NCBI GenBank assembly: GCA_023228995.1
Contig: JALOAD010000017.1
Span: 1 to 64,000, forward strand
Length of the DNA stretch: 64,000 bases
Direction of reading: 5' to 3'
DNA from: Candidatus Muiribacterium halophilum
GTDB lineage: Bacteria > Muiribacteriota > Muiribacteriia > Muiribacteriales > Muiribacteriaceae
Under the pieces are notes generated by a model, which saw only the letters and a list, made by a program, of their open reading frames with translations, was not told the DNA's origin and did not search any database. The stretch's first letter is position 1. Each line of letters opens with the position of its first letter. Of this stretch, positions 11,176 through 21,498 are shown piece by piece. A program made the translations under genes and the position numbers.

Positions 11176-11817
11176 ATGAAAATTACAATAGAAGCTAAGA
11201 GTGTTGATGAAGCTAAAAAAATAGCTTTAGCAGAACTTGGAACTGATAATTATCATGATATTTCATTTGAGATTTTAAGTGAAGAATCAAAAGGTTTGTT
11301 TGGATTTGGTGGTAAAAAAGCAAAAATTACAGCTGAATTTAAAAAACCATATATTTTTTTTGCAAAAGAATTTATATCTGAACTTTTAAAAAAAATGGGT
11401 ATTAGTGGATATTCTTTTGAATCTTATGATAATGGAAAAGATTTTAATATTAATATAAAATTACCCTTAGAATTTAAAAGTATTATTATTGGAAAGTTTG
11501 GACAAACAGTTAGTGCTATTGAATATATAACAAGAATACATGTAAATAGAAAAATTTCTGAAGAAGATAAAAATGGTAAATATAATCTATATGTAGATGT
11601 TGAAAATTATAAACATGAAAAATTGCAAAAACTTGAAAAAATGGCAGAATCACTTGCAGAAAAAGTTGCTATATCAGGAAAAAGCGTTGAAATGAAGCCA
11701 ATGTCTGCTCGTGAAAGAAAGATTATTCATATGAATTTAAAAAATAATCCTGAAATAAGTACTTTTTCAAGAGGACAAGAACCTTATAGAAAAATTATAA
11801 TATCCAAAAAGAAATAA
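11176..11817 (+). CDS. jag: RNA-binding protein Jag/KhpB
   Basis: A 213-residue RNA-binding protein with the Jag N-terminal domain (MKITIEAKSVDEAKKIALAE; KGLFGFGGKKAKI near 45), a KH domain (IIIGKFGQTVSAIEYI) and a C-terminal R3H domain (MSARERKIIHMNLK). Homologues (Jag/KhpB/EloR) affect cell elongation and bind small RNAs. An in-frame ATG at 11158 lies within yidC. The ribosome site GGAGG at 11160-11164 points to ATG 11176, one base after the yidC stop. Confidence 0.92.
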   Translation: MKITIEAKSVDEAKKIALAELGTDNYHDISFEILSEESKGLFGFGGKKAKITAEFKKPYIFFAKEFISELLKKMGISGYSFESYDNGKDFNINIKLPLEFKSIIIGKFGQTVSAIEYITRIHVNRKISEEDKNGKYNLYVDVENYKHEKLQKLEKMAESLAEKVAISGKSVEMKPMSARERKIIHMNLKNNPEISTFSRGQEPYRKIIISKKK

Positions 11818-11818
11818 T

Positions 11819-13177
11819 ATGAGTTTTAATATTAATAGTAATAGAACAATTGCAGCTATAGCAACTTCAGTCGTAGGTTCTACGATTGGAGTTGTTCGTT
11901 TATCAGGAAAGAATAGTCTTAGTATTTTAAATAGTATTATTCAAAAAAAAATTAATAAACCACGATATGTTTATTTGAGAAATATTATAGATAATAATGA
12001 GATTATAGATAATGCAATTGTGATTTATTTCAAATCTCCTTGGAGTTATACAGGAGAAGACATGGTTGAAATTCAATGTCACGGTGGCTATGTTACTATG
12101 AGAAGAATATACAGTCTTCTTTTAAAAATGGGTGCAGAACCTGCACAAAAAGGTGAATTTACCAAAAGATCTTTTCTAAATGGTAAAATAGATCTTACTC
12201 AGGCAGAAGCTGTAAATAGTCTTATAAATTCTTCAAACACAGTTCTTGCGGATAATTCAATAAAAATGATGAATGGAATTTTTTCTGATCGAATTAAAGA
12301 TTTAAGAGAAAAAATCTTAGAAATCATCGCATTTATTGAAGCTTATATAGATTTTCCAGAAGATGATGTAGATGAAATTTCGCCTGAATATCTTAATTCT
12401 AATATACAAAGACTTTATAATGAATTAATTGTAATTAAAAATACTTATAGTATTTATAAAAAGTTAAAAGAAGGTATAAAAGTTGCTATTGCAGGTAGAC
12501 CTAATGCAGGGAAATCATCTCTTTTAAATGCTTGTCTTAAAGAAGAAAAAGCAATAGTTACACATATACCAGGAACAACAAGAGATGTTCTTGAACATAC
12601 TCTTTATATAAATGGTATGAATGTTACAATTTATGATACGGCAGGAATAAGAAGTACCGAAGACACTGTTGAAAGTATTGGTATTATGCGTGCAGAAAAA
12701 ACACTTATGGATTCTGATATTATACTTCATATAATAGATGCTTCTGTTGAATTTACATCAGAAGATAAATACATATATGATAAAATTAAAAATAAAAGAA
12801 AAATAATAATATTAAATAAAATAGACCTTGGAAAGTGTTTGGAAAAGAGTTTTTTTAATAAAGATAATATTGTTGAAGTTTCTTTGAAAACAGGAGAAGG
12901 TTTTGATAATTTTGAATGTTTACTTCAAAATGAAATAAATATTGAGAATTTTGTTGATAATGATTTTGATTTTTTCATTGATAATGAAAGATATGTTAAT
13001 TCAATTCATAAAGTTGTTTTGATTTTACAAAAAATTCTTGATGAAATAAATAAACCTTTGGAATATACGGCAGAAGATCTAAAAGATGCTAAAGATGAGC
13101 TTGGAAGTATTATTGGTGAAATTTATCATGATGATATACTTGATAAAATATTTTCAACATTTTGTCTTGGAAAATAA
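11819..13177 (+). CDS. mnmE: tRNA modification GTPase MnmE
   Basis: GTPase that works with MnmG to install the carboxymethylaminomethyl group at U34 of certain tRNAs. The 452 residues include the N-terminal folate-binding domain, a helical domain, and the inserted G domain (GRPNAGKS at 226-233, DTAGIR, NKID). The C-terminal catalytic Cys449 is in FCLGK. The gene begins one base after the jag stop. It is followed, after 175 bp, by two mnmG genes. Confidence 0.96.
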   Translation: MSFNINSNRTIAAIATSVVGSTIGVVRLSGKNSLSILNSIIQKKINKPRYVYLRNIIDNNEIIDNAIVIYFKSPWSYTGEDMVEIQCHGGYVTMRRIYSLLLKMGAEPAQKGEFTKRSFLNGKIDLTQAEAVNSLINSSNTVLADNSIKMMNGIFSDRIKDLREKILEIIAFIEAYIDFPEDDVDEISPEYLNSNIQRLYNELIVIKNTYSIYKKLKEGIKVAIAGRPNAGKSSLLNACLKEEKAIVTHIPGTTRDVLEHTLYINGMNVTIYDTAGIRSTEDTVESIGIMRAEKTLMDSDIILHIIDASVEFTSEDKYIYDKIKNKRKIIILNKIDLGKCLEKSFFNKDNIVEVSLKTGEGFDNFECLLQNEINIENFVDNDFDFFIDNERYVNSIHKVVLILQKILDEINKPLEYTAEDLKDAKDELGSIIGEIYHDDILDKIFSTFCLGK

Positions 13178-13352
13178 GAAGAAGCGGTATAAAAGCGGTA
13201 TAGAAGCGGTTATACGAAAACATGAGCGAAAATAAATTATTATATAACACAATATCGCTGATAAAGTCATATTATGATTTTATCAACTATCTATGCTGAA
13301 AGCATATATCTTGCAAAAGGCAATATCGTTTAACAGGGGTTAAAGAGGCAAA
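13178..13352. repeat. Intergenic repeats and hairpins before mnmG1
   Basis: No gene is visible. The first part repeats AAGCGGTATA three times (13183-13215); the same motif recurs near 26965-26990. The rest (13250-13345) holds hairpin-forming words such as ATCGCTGATAAAGTC and ATCTATGCTGAAAGCATA, which resemble sequence at 60640-60690. It also contains the ribosome site AGAGG for mnmG1. Confidence 0.5.
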
Positions 13353-15218
13353 ATGGATAATAAATACGGAGTTATAGTTGTTGGAGCTGGGCATGCAGGT
13401 TGTGAAGCAGCTCTTGCAAGTGCAAGAATGGGGGTAAACACTCTTCTAGTTACTTTAAACTTAGATTGTATTGCTCATTTACCATGTAATCCTTCAATTG
13501 GTGGTCCTGGAAAAAGTCATCTTGTATATGAAATTGATGCTCTTGGTGGAGAAATGGCAAGAAATACCATGAAATCATTTATTCATATTAGAACTTTAAA
13601 TACTTCAAAAGGTCCAGCGGTTAGAGCAATTAGAGCTCAAATGGATAAAAGACTTTATACTTCCAATATGAAAAAAGTAATTATGAATACTAAAAATCTT
13701 TTTTTAATTCAATCAGAAGTTACAGAACTTTTAACTGAAAACCAAAAAATAAAAGGTATAAAAGTTATAACTGGTATTGAATATTACAGTGAAGCTGTTG
13801 TTGTTACAACAGGTACTTATTTAAGAGCTTTTATAGTTATAGGTCCTGAAAAATATCCAGGTGGTCCTCATAATCAAATGCCTGCAAACTTTCTTACAAA
13901 ATCGCTTGAAAAAGCTGGTATAGAAACTGATAGATTTCAAACTGGAACTCCTCCAAGAGTTAAAAAAAGTTCTATAGATTTTTCTAAACTAAAAGTTAAT
14001 GAATCTGAAAAAACAATTCCAGAATTTTCTTTTTTTTATAAAAATCAAATGTTAAATAAAGACTTTCTTCCTACTTATGTTGTTTATACTAATGAAAACA
14101 CAGTGAAAGAAATAAAAAACGGACTTTCAGGTTCACCACTTGTAATAAAAAATATAACAGATAAAGGTCCAAGATATTGTCCTTCAATTGATAGAAAAGT
14201 TATGAATTTTCCTAATAAGCAAGAACATCAGATTTTTATAGAACCTGAAGGATGGGAAACTGAAGAAACTTATCTTCAGGGATTAACATCAGCAACACCA
14301 GAAACAACTCAACTTAGAGTACTTAAATCAATAGAAGGTTTGGAAAACATTGAAATAATGAGGCCTGCTTATGGAATCGAATACGATTGTATTTTACCTC
14401 ATCAATTAAAAGAAACTTTAGAAGTAAAAAGTTTAGAAGGTTTTTTTTCAGCTGGTCAAATAAATGGAACATCAGGTTATGAGGAAGCAGCAGCTCAAGG
14501 AATTGTTGCTGGAATTAATGCTGCTTTGAAATGTCAAAATAGACCTCCGCTTATTCTTACTAGAATGGAAAGTTATATAGGTGTGCTTATAGATGATCTT
14601 ATAAATAAACAACATTATGAACCTTATAGAATGTTCACTTCATCAGCTGAGTATAGATTGCTTTTAAGACAGGATAATGCTGTGTTGAGATTATCTCCTT
14701 ATGGTTATATTGCTGGTCTTCTTTCAAAAGAAGATTTTGATAAAGTAAGAAAATATCGAATGGGTATTTATAAAGAAATTATAAAATTAAAACAATTTCG
14801 TATAAGAGATACAAAAGAAAATAATTTAAAAATGAAAAACATTGATAATAGTTCATTAAAAGGAATTCAATCAGCTTATGATATTATGAAAAGACCAGAT
14901 ATATTGTTTAAACATCTTAAAGAATTTGGTTATTTAAGTGAAATATCAAAAGATATAGAAAATCATTTAAATATTGTAATAAAATACGAGGGTTATATTG
15001 AAAAACAAAAAAATGAAGTTAATAGAATAAAAAAAATGGATAAAGTAAAAATCTCTAAAGATTTTGATTGGAAAACAATTAAAGGTATATCAAATGAAGC
15101 TTATGAAAATTTAATTTATTTCAAACCAGAATCATTTAAAATATTAAAAAAACTTCCAGGTGTGTCTTCACATGAGTTGAATATAATTTATATTTATATT
15201 AAAAGAAGGAAAAAATGA
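13353..15218 (+). CDS. mnmG: MnmG/GidA paralogue 1
   Basis: FAD-dependent partner of MnmE in tRNA U34 modification. The 621 residues have the dinucleotide fold [10 protein letters not shown] at 11-20 and conserved Cys45 in PCNPSIGG. They also carry [13 protein letters not shown], the [11 protein letters not shown] motif with the second conserved Cys, and [13 protein letters not shown]. In the C-terminal domain the usual GQASRI-like motif is replaced by [13 protein letters not shown]. It is immediately followed, with a 4-base ATGA overlap, by a second full-length MnmG. Two tandem, clearly diverged copies are unusual; either could be the housekeeping enzyme, or the two may form a heterodimer (inference). 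Confidence 0.9.
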   Translation: MDNKYGVIVVGAGHAGCEAALASARMGVNTLLVTLNLDCIAHLPCNPSIGGPGKSHLVYEIDALGGEMARNTMKSFIHIRTLNTSKGPAVRAIRAQMDKRLYTSNMKKVIMNTKNLFLIQSEVTELLTENQKIKGIKVITGIEYYSEAVVVTTGTYLRAFIVIGPEKYPGGPHNQMPANFLTKSLEKAGIETDRFQTGTPPRVKKSSIDFSKLKVNESEKTIPEFSFFYKNQMLNKDFLPTYVVYTNENTVKEIKNGLSGSPLVIKNITDKGPRYCPSIDRKVMNFPNKQEHQIFIEPEGWETEETYLQGLTSATPETTQLRVLKSIEGLENIEIMRPAYGIEYDCILPHQLKETLEVKSLEGFFSAGQINGTSGYEEAAAQGIVAGINAALKCQNRPPLILTRMESYIGVLIDDLINKQHYEPYRMFTSSAEYRLLLRQDNAVLRLSPYGYIAGLLSKEDFDKVRKYRMGIYKEIIKLKQFRIRDTKENNLKMKNIDNSSLKGIQSAYDIMKRPDILFKHLKEFGYLSEISKDIENHLNIVIKYEGYIEKQKNEVNRIKKMDKVKISKDFDWKTIKGISNEAYENLIYFKPESFKILKKLPGVSSHELNIIYIYIKRRKK

Positions 15219-17029
15219 AAAAAGATTTTACTTATGATGTTATTGTCATTGGTGGCGGCCATGCAGGTTGTGAAGCTGCTTATATATCAGCTTTATTAAA
15301 AGCTAAAACTCTTCTTCTTACTATAAATCTTGATACTATTGGAGAAACACCGTGTAATCCAGCATTTGGTGGAGCAGGAAAGAGTCAAATAATTAGAGAA
15401 ATAGATGCTTTGGGTGGAATTATGCCTAGAATAGTTGATAGAAGTGCTATTCAGGTGAGAATGTTAAATACAAAAGGTGGAGCAGCGGTTCATTCGCTTA
15501 GAATGCAAATTGATAGAGAAAAATACAGATATGAGATGAAAGTAACTTTAGAAAAAATTCCAAACCTTTATGTTAAACAAGGAAAAGTAAAAAATCTATT
15601 ATTTAATAACAATGAACTTTCAGGAGTAATATGTAATACTGGTTCTACTTATTATGGTAAAAAAATAATAATAGCTGCTGGAACTTTTCTTGGTGGAAAA
15701 GTTATTTTAGGTGAAACTGAGTATAATGCAGGTAGATATGGAGAACCAGGTTCTTATTCTTTATCTGATAATTTAAAGGAAATAGGATTTAATACTTTTA
15801 AACTTAAAACTGGAACACCATCTCGAATTGCAGGTAATAGTATTGATTTTTCAGGTTTGGAAAAACAAGAACATGAAAATATAGATCAGAACTTTTCTAT
15901 TTGGGAAAAAAATACAGTTAAAAATGGTAGAGATTGTTATGTTGTTCGTACTGATGACAAAGTTCATGAAATTATAAGACAAAATATAGAATTTTCACCA
16001 CTTTTTAAAGGTATTATAGAAGGAAAAGGTCCAAGATATTGTCCTTCTATTGAAGATAAAGTTGTAAGATTTTTTGATAAAGATAGCCATAAAATATTTC
16101 TTGAACCTGAAGGAAACAATACAGATGAATGGTATATGCAAGGGTTTTCTTCATCTTTGCCTGAAAAAATTCAAAATACAATGCTAAAAACAATAAAAGG
16201 TCTTGAAAATTGTCATATTTTTAAACCAGGATATGCTGTTGAATATTATTCAATAGATTCTACACAACTTTATAATACACTTGAGAGTAAAAATATTAAA
16301 AATTTATATTTTGCAGGTCAGGTAAATGGTACATCAGGTTATGAGGAAGCTGGAGCACAAGGTATTATTGCAGGAATAAATGCTGCATTGAGTTTAAAAA
16401 ATAAAGAAAAATTTACTCTTTCAAGAAATGAAAGTTATATAGGAACTCTTATAGATGATCTTATTCTTAAAGGAACTCAAAAAGAACCTTATAGAATGTT
16501 TACTTCAAGAATGGATAATCGAATGATAGCAAGACAGGATAATGCTTATTATAGATTGTCAGAGAAAGCATATTTAGCAGGATGTATTACAGAAGAACAA
16601 TTTGATATTATAAAGAAAAAAACTTTGAAAATTAAAGAAGTTAATAATTACATTGCTGTTAACAAAGTTAAAAATAAAACTTTTTTAGATATGCTTAAAA
16701 CGCAAAATACTAGTTTGGAAGATTTTCCAGATATTATAAAAAAGTTTGAGCTTACTTTTGATGAGATTATTACAATTGAAAGTGATGTTAAATATGCTGG
16801 ATATATTGAAAAACACAATAAATTTCTTGAAATGAATAAAGAATGGACTGAAAAAAAAATACCAGAATTTATAGATTATTTTAAAATACCAAATTTAACT
16901 ATAGAAGCAAGACAGAAATTTAAAGAGATAAATCCTGTAACAATTGGAGAAGCAGGAAGAATATCAGGAATAAGTTCTTCTGATATAACAGCTTTGATAT
17001 TATATATAAGAAAAATAGTGAAATGGTGA
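15215..17029 (+). CDS. mnmG: MnmG/GidA paralogue 2
   Basis: A second complete MnmG of 604 residues: [10 protein letters not shown] at 13-22, Cys47 in [23 protein letters not shown], and [13 protein letters not shown]. The canonical C-terminal [14 protein letters not shown] motif, missing in paralogue 1, is kept here. By contrast the GPAVRAxRAQ segment has become [17 protein letters not shown]. Both flavin-site and redox cysteines are retained, so neither copy looks dead. The stop codon lies in an 8 bp tandem repeat (GTGAAATG). The ATGA overlap indicates co-translation with paralogue 1. Confidence 0.92.
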   Translation: MKKDFTYDVIVIGGGHAGCEAAYISALLKAKTLLLTINLDTIGETPCNPAFGGAGKSQIIREIDALGGIMPRIVDRSAIQVRMLNTKGGAAVHSLRMQIDREKYRYEMKVTLEKIPNLYVKQGKVKNLLFNNNELSGVICNTGSTYYGKKIIIAAGTFLGGKVILGETEYNAGRYGEPGSYSLSDNLKEIGFNTFKLKTGTPSRIAGNSIDFSGLEKQEHENIDQNFSIWEKNTVKNGRDCYVVRTDDKVHEIIRQNIEFSPLFKGIIEGKGPRYCPSIEDKVVRFFDKDSHKIFLEPEGNNTDEWYMQGFSSSLPEKIQNTMLKTIKGLENCHIFKPGYAVEYYSIDSTQLYNTLESKNIKNLYFAGQVNGTSGYEEAGAQGIIAGINAALSLKNKEKFTLSRNESYIGTLIDDLILKGTQKEPYRMFTSRMDNRMIARQDNAYYRLSEKAYLAGCITEEQFDIIKKKTLKIKEVNNYIAVNKVKNKTFLDMLKTQNTSLEDFPDIIKKFELTFDEIITIESDVKYAGYIEKHNKFLEMNKEWTEKKIPEFIDYFKIPNLTIEARQKFKEINPVTIGEAGRISGISSSDITALILYIRKIVKW

Positions 17030-17071
17030 AATGGTGAAATGGTGAAATGGTGAGATGGTGAAATGGTAAAA
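17016..17071 (+). repeat. 8 bp tandem repeat (GTGAAATG)n at the mnmG2 stop
   Basis: About six to seven units of GTGAAATG, one reading GTGAGATG, begin inside the last codons of mnmG2 (Val-Lys-Trp-stop) and run into the gap before rsmG. The same words occur in element J elsewhere (43530, 52985, 54465). Confidence 0.8.
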
Positions 17072-17094
17072 AAAACTTAGAAAAGGAGTTTTGA

Positions 17095-17769
17095 ATGGAT
17101 AATTTTTTAAATTTGAGAAATAAAATAGATTTTCTTTTAAAAAAATATGAATTTAATTATGAAAATAAAATTGTAGATAAATTTACAGAATTTATAAGTC
17201 TTCTTATTGAAGAAAATACTAAATATAATTTAGCTTCAATAAAAGATATAGATGTTTTTCTTGAAAAAACCTTTATAGATTCACTTATTCCTTTAAAATA
17301 TCTTGGTAATATAAAAGGTAATTTAATAGATATAGGTTCAGGAAACGGTTTTCCTGGAGTGATTTTGGGTATTGTTTGTGAAGATTTAAATGTTGTTTTG
17401 TGTGATGCAGAGACGAAAAAAATCAGATTCCTTGATAAAGCTTGTGAACTTCTTGGTAATAGATTTCAAACTCTTCATGGTAGAGCAGAAGATAATATAT
17501 CTTATTTTAATAAATTTGATTTTGTTTGTGCTAAAGCTCTAGTTTCTAAAGCAGATAAATGGTTAAAATGGACAATTCCATATCTTGCTCCAAATGGAAT
17601 AAGTGTTAATTATAAAACTAAAGTTTTTAATGATGATCTTGAGCTTGCTGTTACAAAATCTTATATGAAGAAAAAAAAATGCGAACTTATACATTCTATT
17701 CCTTATAAAGTTGCTGATGTAGAGCGGGAAGTGTTTTTTATAAGAAAGTTATGCACAAAAAAAATTTAA
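17095..17769 (+). CDS. rsmG: 16S rRNA (guanine527-N7)-methyltransferase RsmG
   Basis: SAM-dependent methyltransferase (GidB) acting on G527 of 16S rRNA. The 224 residues carry the SAM-binding motif DIGSGNGFPG at 79-88, the family motif NLASIKD before it, and CDAETKKIRFLDKA after it. ATG 17095 follows AAAAGGAG. Its place after mnmG is standard near origins. The last codons include a TTATGCACA DnaA-box-like 9-mer at 17749-17757. Confidence 0.95.
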   Translation: MDNFLNLRNKIDFLLKKYEFNYENKIVDKFTEFISLLIEENTKYNLASIKDIDVFLEKTFIDSLIPLKYLGNIKGNLIDIGSGNGFPGVILGIVCEDLNVVLCDAETKKIRFLDKACELLGNRFQTLHGRAEDNISYFNKFDFVCAKALVSKADKWLKWTIPYLAPNGISVNYKTKVFNDDLELAVTKSYMKKKKCELIHSIPYKVADVEREVFFIRKLCTKKI

Positions 17770-17878
17770 TTGTGTATAGTTTAGAAAATTTTACAAAGTA
17801 GTGAACAAGCTTAAAACTATTGAAAACACTAATGTTTCAAAATTTTATATGCAAAACCTTTAATGTCAAAGCCAGTTT

Positions 17879-17904
17879 TGTTATAATGTGGATAATGTGG
17901 ATAA
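17879..17904 (+). promoter_or_regulatory. Extended -10 promoter overlapping two perfect DnaA boxes
   Basis: TGT-TATAAT (17879-17887) is an extended -10 element oriented toward the TPR gene at 17929. Directly on it begin two tandem TGTGGATAA 9-mers at 17887-17895 and 17896-17904, the complement of the consensus DnaA box TTATCCACA. Near-boxes lie at 17749-17757 (TTATGCACA) and 17771-17779 (TGTGTATAG). DnaA binding here would cover the transcription start, so repression by DnaA is a reasonable inference. Confidence 0.65.
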
Positions 17905-17928
17905 CTATTAGAAAGTTTAGGAGATAGA

Positions 17929-19671
17929 ATGAAAGTTTTTGAAAGTATAATTGAAAAGATTAATACAAAATCAGGAGCTTTACCTGATCTTGATAAAATA
18001 ATACCATCAAGAGCTTTGTTAAAAAAAGAACCTGAACTTAGTAAAGCTGATAAAAGATATTCAATGGCTGAAATGTCTTTTAAAAATAAAGATTATAGAC
18101 AAGCTATAATTCATGCATCAGATGCAGTAAAACTCAATCCAAAACTAATAGGACCTTTTCTTATTATGGGTGAAAGTTATACAATAAATGAAAGATATAT
18201 AGATGCTCTTAGAATATTAAATAGAGGAATTGAATTCACAGGTGGTTTTGATATATATGGAAAAATTGAAGCTGTTTATCTAAAACAAGGAAAGAAAAAA
18301 GAAATTGTTAAAATGTGGAATGATTTTCTTAAATCTTCTAAAAGAAAAGACATGGGTTATAAATCTTTAGGTGAATTCTATGAAAATATAGAAGAAGATT
18401 ATGATAAAGCGATTGAATTTTATTCAAAGACAATTGAGCATAATGAAGTAAATTTTGATGTTTTTGAAAAACTTGGAGATCTTTATAGAATGTTAGGAAA
18501 TGAACAAAAAAGCATTGAAACCTATGATAAATTGCTTAATTCTAAACATTCTAAAGAGTTTTTTAGAAATTCTTCACATAAAGCTAGAGTTCTTACAAAA
18601 CTAGGAAATATATATTTTTCTCAAAAAAAATTTATAGAAGCTTATAAGTATTTTGACATGTCACTTCAAGCTGTTCCAGGAGATAAAACAGTTTATATGA
18701 GACTTGGAGATATAGCTATTTATGTTGAAGATTATAAAAGTAGTCTTAGGTTTTATAGATTAGCTTATCAAGCTGATAAAACTGATATAGAGATGATTAT
18801 AAAACATGCAATTGCTTGTAGCGAATCTGATAAAAAAGATGAAGCTCTTATTCTTTTTAAGACTATTCAAAAATATAATCCTCTTATAACAAATATAAAA
18901 GAATTAGTTGAAAGCTATGAGATAAAAAAAGAGTTTGATGAAATTGCATTAAAAGGTTTGATAGAAGAAAACACCGATCTTATTATTGGTTATAAATATC
19001 CTCATCCTTTTAGATTTCCTGAAAGCAGAGAAGAGCTTGATGAAATGAGAAAAAAATTTGTTGAAGAAAGGGATAATATTAAAGAAGATATAGTTGTTAA
19101 AGAAGAGGTTAATCAAAAAGTAGATGTAGAAATTAAAGAAGAAGAAAAATTTATTTCTTCAAGAGAAGAGATGGAAAATGCTTTAAATATGGCAAAAAAA
19201 ACTCCAATAGAAAAAACAGTTATTGATGAAACTTCTTTCGGAGAAATTGACCTTATAGAAGATATTGCTGAAATTGTGGAATTAAAAGAAACAGAAGAAA
19301 TTGGTTTTTCTTCTGAAACTAAAGTTGAGCCAAATATTGAAAAAAAAATAAAAAAACCAGTTGTTGAAGAAATTAAAATTGAAGCTTCCAGTGAAGAAAT
19401 CGCTCGAGAACAAAAACCTGCAAAAGAGGAAGATACTATGAATATTGAAGTTTTAAATAATACTATAATACTACTTGAAAATTATGTTAAAGAAAGCCAA
19501 GAATTATCAAGAAGAATAATGCAAATAAAAAACATTATAAGTACAGGAGAGCTTCCAGAAGATAATCTTAAAAAAAATATGATAAATATGGGTATTGAAA
19601 ATATAAAAAGTTCTATTAGAAATAATGAAGATAGAACTAAAACAATAAAAGAAACACTTTCAAAAATATAA
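17929..19671 (+). CDS. TPR-repeat protein of unknown function
   Basis: A 580-residue protein. Residues ~45-330 form about eight tetratricopeptide repeats (for example YRQAIIHASDAVKLNPK, DKAIEFYSKTIEHNEV, KKFIEAYKYFDMSLQAVPG). These are followed by a Lys/Glu-rich low-complexity linker (~370-500) and a C-terminal predicted coiled coil (LEDNYVKESQELSRRIMQI-like heptads). There is no signal peptide or membrane segment, so it is probably a cytoplasmic scaffold. ATG 17929 has AGGAG upstream. The promoter overlaps two DnaA boxes. I do not recognise a named family. Confidence 0.8.
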   Translation: MKVFESIIEKINTKSGALPDLDKIIPSRALLKKEPELSKADKRYSMAEMSFKNKDYRQAIIHASDAVKLNPKLIGPFLIMGESYTINERYIDALRILNRGIEFTGGFDIYGKIEAVYLKQGKKKEIVKMWNDFLKSSKRKDMGYKSLGEFYENIEEDYDKAIEFYSKTIEHNEVNFDVFEKLGDLYRMLGNEQKSIETYDKLLNSKHSKEFFRNSSHKARVLTKLGNIYFSQKKFIEAYKYFDMSLQAVPGDKTVYMRLGDIAIYVEDYKSSLRFYRLAYQADKTDIEMIIKHAIACSESDKKDEALILFKTIQKYNPLITNIKELVESYEIKKEFDEIALKGLIEENTDLIIGYKYPHPFRFPESREELDEMRKKFVEERDNIKEDIVVKEEVNQKVDVEIKEEEKFISSREEMENALNMAKKTPIEKTVIDETSFGEIDLIEDIAEIVELKETEEIGFSSETKVEPNIEKKIKKPVVEEIKIEASSEEIAREQKPAKEEDTMNIEVLNNTIILLENYVKESQELSRRIMQIKNIISTGELPEDNLKKNMINMGIENIKSSIRNNEDRTKTIKETLSKI

Positions 19672-20221
19672 AATAAAGTAAAAGCGTGAAAGTGTGAAAT
19701 AGTGAAGTGGGAAAATTAAATCCTATAATTATATAAATAAAAATCAATATAATGTCATGCCGGTACTATTCTGAGCCGGGATCTGTTTTTGATATTTTTA
19801 TCATTACAATAAAGCAAAAAAATAATCATTCGGTACCATTCGATATTTTACATCCATATAAAATATCTCTTTACCTTCGTTCACTTATAATACATCCGTA
19901 TATTATATGCTTCGCAACGTTCACTCAAGTTACCGAGTAGATTTTTTTTTTGCTTTTGTTTATAGAAACTCCATCATGATTTATTTTAATTGAAAATTTA
20001 CCACTGATTTACAAAGATAAAGGAAAGCGAGATTGAATAAAATTTTACCGAAATCCTAAAAAATAATAGAACAACTTAGTGATGGCATGACTTTGTTTTT
20101 GTCACTAATGTCACAAAGTGACATGTCACGCTTTATCTGTTACAGCTTCACTGTTCTTTCTTTTAATTCGACATTAAAAATTTGTCATCCCGGTACTATT
20201 CTGAGCCGGGATCTGTTTTTA
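19672..20221. repeat. Intergenic repeat cluster (A, G, C, A)
   Basis: No gene seen. In order: J-like GTGAAAGTGTGAAATAGTGAAG (19685-19710, degenerate); element A at 19754-19784 with one arm mutated (ATGCCGG); element G without an inserted F at about 19800-19970, including the TATAATA-CATCCGTA-TATTATA hairpin; element C at 20096-20178 with TGTCACAAAGTGACA; and element A at 20184-20214, just before the stop of the leftward gene. The A palindrome could double as a terminator for that gene. Confidence 0.7.
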
Positions 20222-20980
20222 TTAGTCAGTTATATTTTGAATTGAACCAGGATTACCATAGAAATTAAGAACTTGTGGTATTGTTTTTGAAAAATATATA
20301 GACATAAATACAAATATAATAAAAAATATTGTAATCATTTCTACAACTTTCCTGTTGTTTGGAATACTTGAAAGCATAGGAAGAATTTTTTCTCCAGCAT
20401 TATCTTTTGTAAACTCAATAAGACCTTTGACATTTCTTTGTTGAAGAAAATAAAATATTGCAAAAAAAGACCAGCAAAATATAGATAATATAAAAGCGTG
20501 CATGGCATATTCTCTAACAAAAAATATAAAAACAACAAATAAAGCAGTAACTGCTGTTGATACAAAAAGACTTATCATGCCGAGTATAAAGAACTGATAT
20601 AATCTTTTATATCCTTTTTCAAAAGCAATTCTTTCAACTCTATCTTTTTCTATAAGTTCATTTTTTAGAATTGTAAAATTTTTAGTTGCTGCTTTTAATT
20701 CATCGATAGTAATTTTTTTAAGAAGATTACCCCATTCTATTTGAACCATACCGTTTTTATAAGACCATATTCTATGCGAAGTATTGTTTTTAGATACAGC
20801 GATTTGTTCAGTTTTTGTTTCTCTTGATATAGATGTCATTTTAGAAAGAGCTTTTTCAAGAGTCTCAACAAAATCAATCATTTCTTCTTGAGGTATGTAC
20901 TCATCAGAGTTTTGACCCTCTCCCCAAGTAATTTTGAATTTTCCTAGAGAGACTTTTTCAATTTTTACATTTTCTTGCAT
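20222..20980 (-). CDS. Membrane protein of unknown function
   Basis: A 252-residue protein I do not recognise. The N-terminal ~130 residues are soluble and charged, with two short similar segments (KFKITWGEG and MVQIEWGN), each followed by an acidic helix, which hints at an internal duplication. Three hydrophobic helices follow: two adjacent (about 137-190) and one near the C-terminus (MITIFFIIFVFMSIYF). It runs against the local gene direction and is divergent from the rseC-like gene 86 bp away. ATG at 20980 has only a weak ribosome site. Confidence 0.7.
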   Translation of the reverse strand: MQENVKIEKVSLGKFKITWGEGQNSDEYIPQEEMIDFVETLEKALSKMTSISRETKTEQIAVSKNNTSHRIWSYKNGMVQIEWGNLLKKITIDELKAATKNFTILKNELIEKDRVERIAFEKGYKRLYQFFILGMISLFVSTAVTALFVVFIFFVREYAMHAFILSIFCWSFFAIFYFLQQRNVKGLIEFTKDNAGEKILPMLSSIPNNRKVVEMITIFFIIFVFMSIYFSKTIPQVLNFYGNPGSIQNITD

Positions 20981-21066
20981 AAAAGAATTCTATATGATAA
21001 ATTTTAAGATGTAAAGAGAGAAAAATTAAAAACAGTAAAAAATTTAGTAGTCTATATAGGATTATA

Positions 21067-21498
21067 ATGAAAATTACAGGAAGAGTAATTTCGCTTAAAA
21101 ATGATTTTGTAAAAATAAAATACATTAGAAACAGTGCTTGTTTTCATTGCAAATCAAAAGATTCGTGTGTTGATTCTGAAAGAAAAGAAGAAGAAATTGA
21201 GTTTAAAATAGATAATTCAGAAGATTTTAAAGTTGGAGATAATGTCAATATAATTCAGACTGTTGATATTAATCCGGTCATATTGATTTTAATAATGTAT
21301 GGAATTCCAGTGCTTTTTATGGTTGTTTCAGCAATGATAGGTCAGAATATATTTAAAGTAAGTGAAATTGTATTAGCTTTAATAATAATATTATCACTAT
21401 TTCCATCCTTTTTTATATGTAAATTTCTTGAAAAATGGATAAGTGGTAAAGATTATATAAAATATAAAATTGAAAATGTTGAAGTGGAAATTATATGA
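21067..21498 (+). CDS. RseC/MucC-like membrane protein
   Basis: A 143-residue protein with an N-terminal soluble domain containing the CFHCKSKDSC cysteine cluster (CxxC-x5-C), then two hydrophobic helices (~75-97, ~104-122). This layout matches the RseC/MucC/SoxR-reducing family (PF04246), membrane factors linked to sigma-E control and electron delivery. The ATG overlaps nothing upstream. Its stop overlaps the ispH start (ATGA), so they are co-translated. Role in this organism is unknown. Confidence 0.75.
   Translation: MKITGRVISLKNDFVKIKYIRNSACFHCKSKDSCVDSERKEEEIEFKIDNSEDFKVGDNVNIIQTVDINPVILILIMYGIPVLFMVVSAMIGQNIFKVSEIVLALIIILSLFPSFFICKFLEKWISGKDYIKYKIENVEVEII

Noticed and set aside
17749-17904. 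Second replication origin
   Set aside because: The switch in gene strand occurs at 8.1-9.0 kb beside dnaA, where more boxes lie in an AT-rich gap. The 17.8 kb boxes sit on a promoter and are better read as a regulatory or titration site.
19752-19940. 62-codon frame after the TPR gene
   Set aside because: It reads through elements A and G with no ribosome site.
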